This document shows positions 61,938 to 64,000 of a stretch of 64,000 bases of DNA, in pieces. The notes beneath the pieces were generated by a model, which saw only the letters and a list, made by a program, of their open reading frames with translations, did no database searches and was not told where the DNA came from. The stretch is taken from the NCBI RefSeq assembly GCF_037975245.1, contig NC_092563.1:7997501-8061500 (forward strand), read 5' to 3'. This DNA is from Apostichopus japonicus. Lineage: Eukaryota > Echinodermata > Holothuroidea > Aspidochirotida > Stichopodidae. Within the stretch, counting starts at the first letter, position 1, and each line of letters opens with the position of its first letter. A program made the position numbers and the translations under genes.

Positions 61938-62462
61938 ACTGTGTGAAATCTTCGATAGATCAAAATAATTTCGTCCTCTCCTCGTACGTGTAACATATTC
62001 AGCACTAAAACAGGTCTACTATCGATTCTTGAATATGTTCCTTTGACACAAATCTTCTTCTTCTTCATACGTTGCAGAAACCCATAGGGCAACGCGCAAC
62101 GAGGAGATAGACAGCACTATAGCGGCACGCCAGACGACACCTAAATGTGTCGATGCTCTGCGCGCACACTTGCTCATCTTTTAGGTTATTCCAACCAGCA
62201 ATGGCAGAGGGAAAAAAAGATTGCTTATACTGGGGGGTCTTACAATGAATGTACTTAAGGGCTTTACTATTATGGTTGACTTGATTCCTAATTATGTTAT
62301 CCGCAGCACAATCTTTAAACTGCGTAGTCTTGATCCGTCTCCTAGTGGGAGGGCAGTGAGGTAATGATCCTGTTGAATAGCTGGGAATTGGTCATTCATA
62401 ATCTTGTAGAGAGTACATAGTTTATCACTTTTTCTACGTTTTTCAAGTGTTGGGAGTTCTAG

Positions 62463-63549
62463 CAGGCGCGGCGGAACGGAAAAATTATTGTGGGGGCTAA
62501 TGTGTGGAGACTATCTAAGCGGAGCGCCACCATCGGTTGGCGCGGAGCGTACAAGAAAATTGTGGGCTTTTTCAAACCCCCAGATGGCCGGAAACGGCAC
62601 TTCCCGAGTGTTTTATGCTGCGAATACCTGGCCCTAAAATATGGGTCTCAAGCCTGCAATTTCTCAGATTGCACGTAAAGTATGTAAAAACATTGTAATT
62701 TGTATATTCGATGGTGTTTTAAGAGAGTAGCTATTCTCGTAGTGTACTCGCAAAGACGTTTTTGAGTGTAGTAAGGGCAGTGGCGGAGCTAGGAGTATTG
62801 GTCGGGGGGGGGGGCAAGAATGGTCTGTAGGGGCGCTTTCGACACTATCTAAGCGGAGCGCCACCACAGGTTGGCGCGGAGCGTACAGAAAATTTTTGAG
62901 TAAAGATACTCCCGAGATTGCAGGAAATGACCCTCTCCGGGGCCTTGCTAATTTGCAGATAAACGAAGAATAAATAGGTGTCGTCGCCATTTTGTCGGAA
63001 AATTACACCGACAGAATATGACAAATGTCAATAGGTATATGAGAGCGCAATAAAATAGTCAAAAATCGCGAATAAGTAAAAAGTAGTGAAAAGCTGAAAA
63101 GGGCGCCAGCAGTCCATTTGAGTCTGTCAGGGGGGGGGGGGGCATCCGCCCCTGACTGTATATATGGACGCTCGAACCGCCACTAAGTAAGGGGATGTTG
63201 GAGAACTGGCTGAAATGAGGCAAGTCATTGGCCTAAGACGAAGTTGTGTTACGCTTACCGGTACTCACATTCACTGCTTCCACTTTTCACGGGGCGTGAA
63301 GACGCGGTTGGGGTGACAATGTGGTCTATAGCCAAGGGACGGGCCGAGGGTCCCCCAGCAATTACTAAAATTATTACAACTATTGAGTATACGTGTGCAT
63401 CGGACAGATCGACAAGTATGCATTGAAAAATGGGCCTTGGTAAATATTGGGGGGGGGGGCTTATCATGCATTTGCCCCCTCAACTTTTTTATTGGGGGGC
63501 TGAGCCCCCCCCCCCCCCAAGCCCCCCCCCCCCGGTTCCGCCGCCACTG
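62463..63549. mobile_element. hAT-like element inserted in the LINE
   Basis: The ends CAGGCGCGGCGGAACGG and (reverse complement) CAGTGGCGGCGGAACCGG are imperfect inverted repeats. Perfect 8-bp target duplications AGTTCTAG lie at 62455-62462 and 63550-63557 and interrupt the LINE frame. It has no recognisable transposase and is itself split by a second insertion at 62778-63185. A motif AAGCGGAGCGCCACCA with GGTTGGCGCGGAGCGTAC occurs both here (62515) and inside the inner element (62847), showing relatedness. Confidence 0.88.
62778..63185. mobile_element. Second hAT-like element nested in the first
   Basis: It begins CAGTGGCGGAGCTAGG and ends CTCGAACCGCCACTA (first base of the right repeat altered). 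It is flanked by perfect 8-bp duplications AGTAAGGG at 62770-62777 and 63186-63193. At 408 bp it is non-coding, with a G-run near each end. Confidence 0.85.
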
Positions 63550-63753
63550 AGTTCTAGTTCTTCGAGCAGTCTAGTCATAAACCCTTCCTCCCGGGAAGTA
63601 TATAGTCACCGCTAATATAAAGCGAGCAGCTCTACGTTGAATTCTTTCCAAGCGATTAATGTCCCCTTGTTGGTAGGGATCCCAAATTATGGAAGCATAT
63701 TCCAAGCTACTTCTCACCAGAGATGTATAAATATAAATATAATGATAACACAA

Positions 63754-64000
63754 ATAAACTCGTCAGTTCAAACCTAATTGTTTATTTTGAAAGGCACATC
63801 TCTAATAACTTTTTACCGTTGCATTTTGCAAATGATATATAAGTCAGGCTGCAATCATTCGGAATTATTTCACGCGCCAAATTAAATTCCAACACTATTA
63901 CCCTTCATCTACGTAGGGATTATATAGATGTTGTGCCATTCGTTTTTCCCACATTCAGAGAATAGTGAACGAATTAATCCGTTTTCGAAAATATTGTGTC
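63754..64000. other. Window end, nothing recognised
   Basis: AT-rich sequence beyond the 5'-truncated LINE. I see no repeat structure or coding signal. Confidence 0.4.

Larger units (their letters stand above)
62040..63740 (-). mobile_element. LINE ORF2 3' fragment, split by a DNA transposon
   Basis: On the minus strand the part from 63740 to 63558 encodes YTSLVRSSLEYASIIWDPYQ and RLERIQRRAARFI, the classic block after the polymerase domain of non-LTR retrotransposons. The part from 62454 to about 62066 continues with LPTLEKRRKSDKLCTLYKIM and SFFPSAIAGWNNL, then runs into a stop. The two parts are separated exactly by the transposon at 62463-63549. A frame break lies just after the first block (near 63612). 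5'-truncated and inactive. Confidence 0.88.

Overview
This is a 64 kb stretch of animal nuclear DNA. Genes are split by GT-AG introns, the sequence is AT-rich, and repeats are abundant. There are no bacterial operons, ribosome binding sites or CRISPR arrays. The two identifiable genes have close vertebrate orthologues. Together with the many AGGCCT/TAGGCCTA motifs and the mix of tRNA-derived SINEs, LINE tails and hAT-like elements, this suggests an invertebrate deuterostome, most likely an echinoderm. The phylum is inference, not proof.

Layout. (1) 1-10.4 kb: no recognised gene. It holds a minus-strand tRNA-derived SINE (about 4.50-4.76 kb) and one arm of a dispersed repeat (9.69-10.23 kb). 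(2) 10.43-21.48 kb, plus strand: a C19orf12 homologue with one glycine-rich first coding exon and two candidate terminal exons, at 16.87 and 21.20 kb. Both join in the same phase and would give 139-aa and 148-aa proteins. Its introns hold a LINE relic, several minisatellites and two perfect DR1 motifs. (3) 21.5-33.4 kb: intergenic, with minisatellites, a fold-back and a tRNA-like relic, but no supported gene. (4) 33.37-56.32 kb, minus strand: a complete membrane-bound transcription factor site-1 protease gene (MBTPS1/S1P). I could assemble 22 coding exons with consistent phases, giving 1043 aa with all catalytic residues intact. Its introns carry a SINE, a LINE tail, a hAT-like element, a possible hammerhead-like structure and a plus-strand kinesin-14 gene fragment whose motor exon is amplified four times at a 175-bp period. 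(5) 56.3-64 kb: upstream of MBTPS1. It has no confirmed gene, the inverted second copy of the dispersed repeat, a 390-bp hAT-like MITE, and a LINE interrupted by a hAT-like element that itself contains another, each with a perfect 8-bp target duplication.

The most unusual theme is local tandem duplication of splice acceptors with the first bases of the exon they serve. I see this at MBTPS1 exons 2, 14 and 17, at the second C19orf12 terminal exon, and (with the whole exon and its donor) in the kinesin fragment. The two real genes have no obvious joint function. S1P is a Golgi protease that activates SREBP and ATF6; C19orf12 is a small membrane protein of mitochondria, ER and lipid droplets. 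Exon ends were read by eye and may be off by one or two bases.
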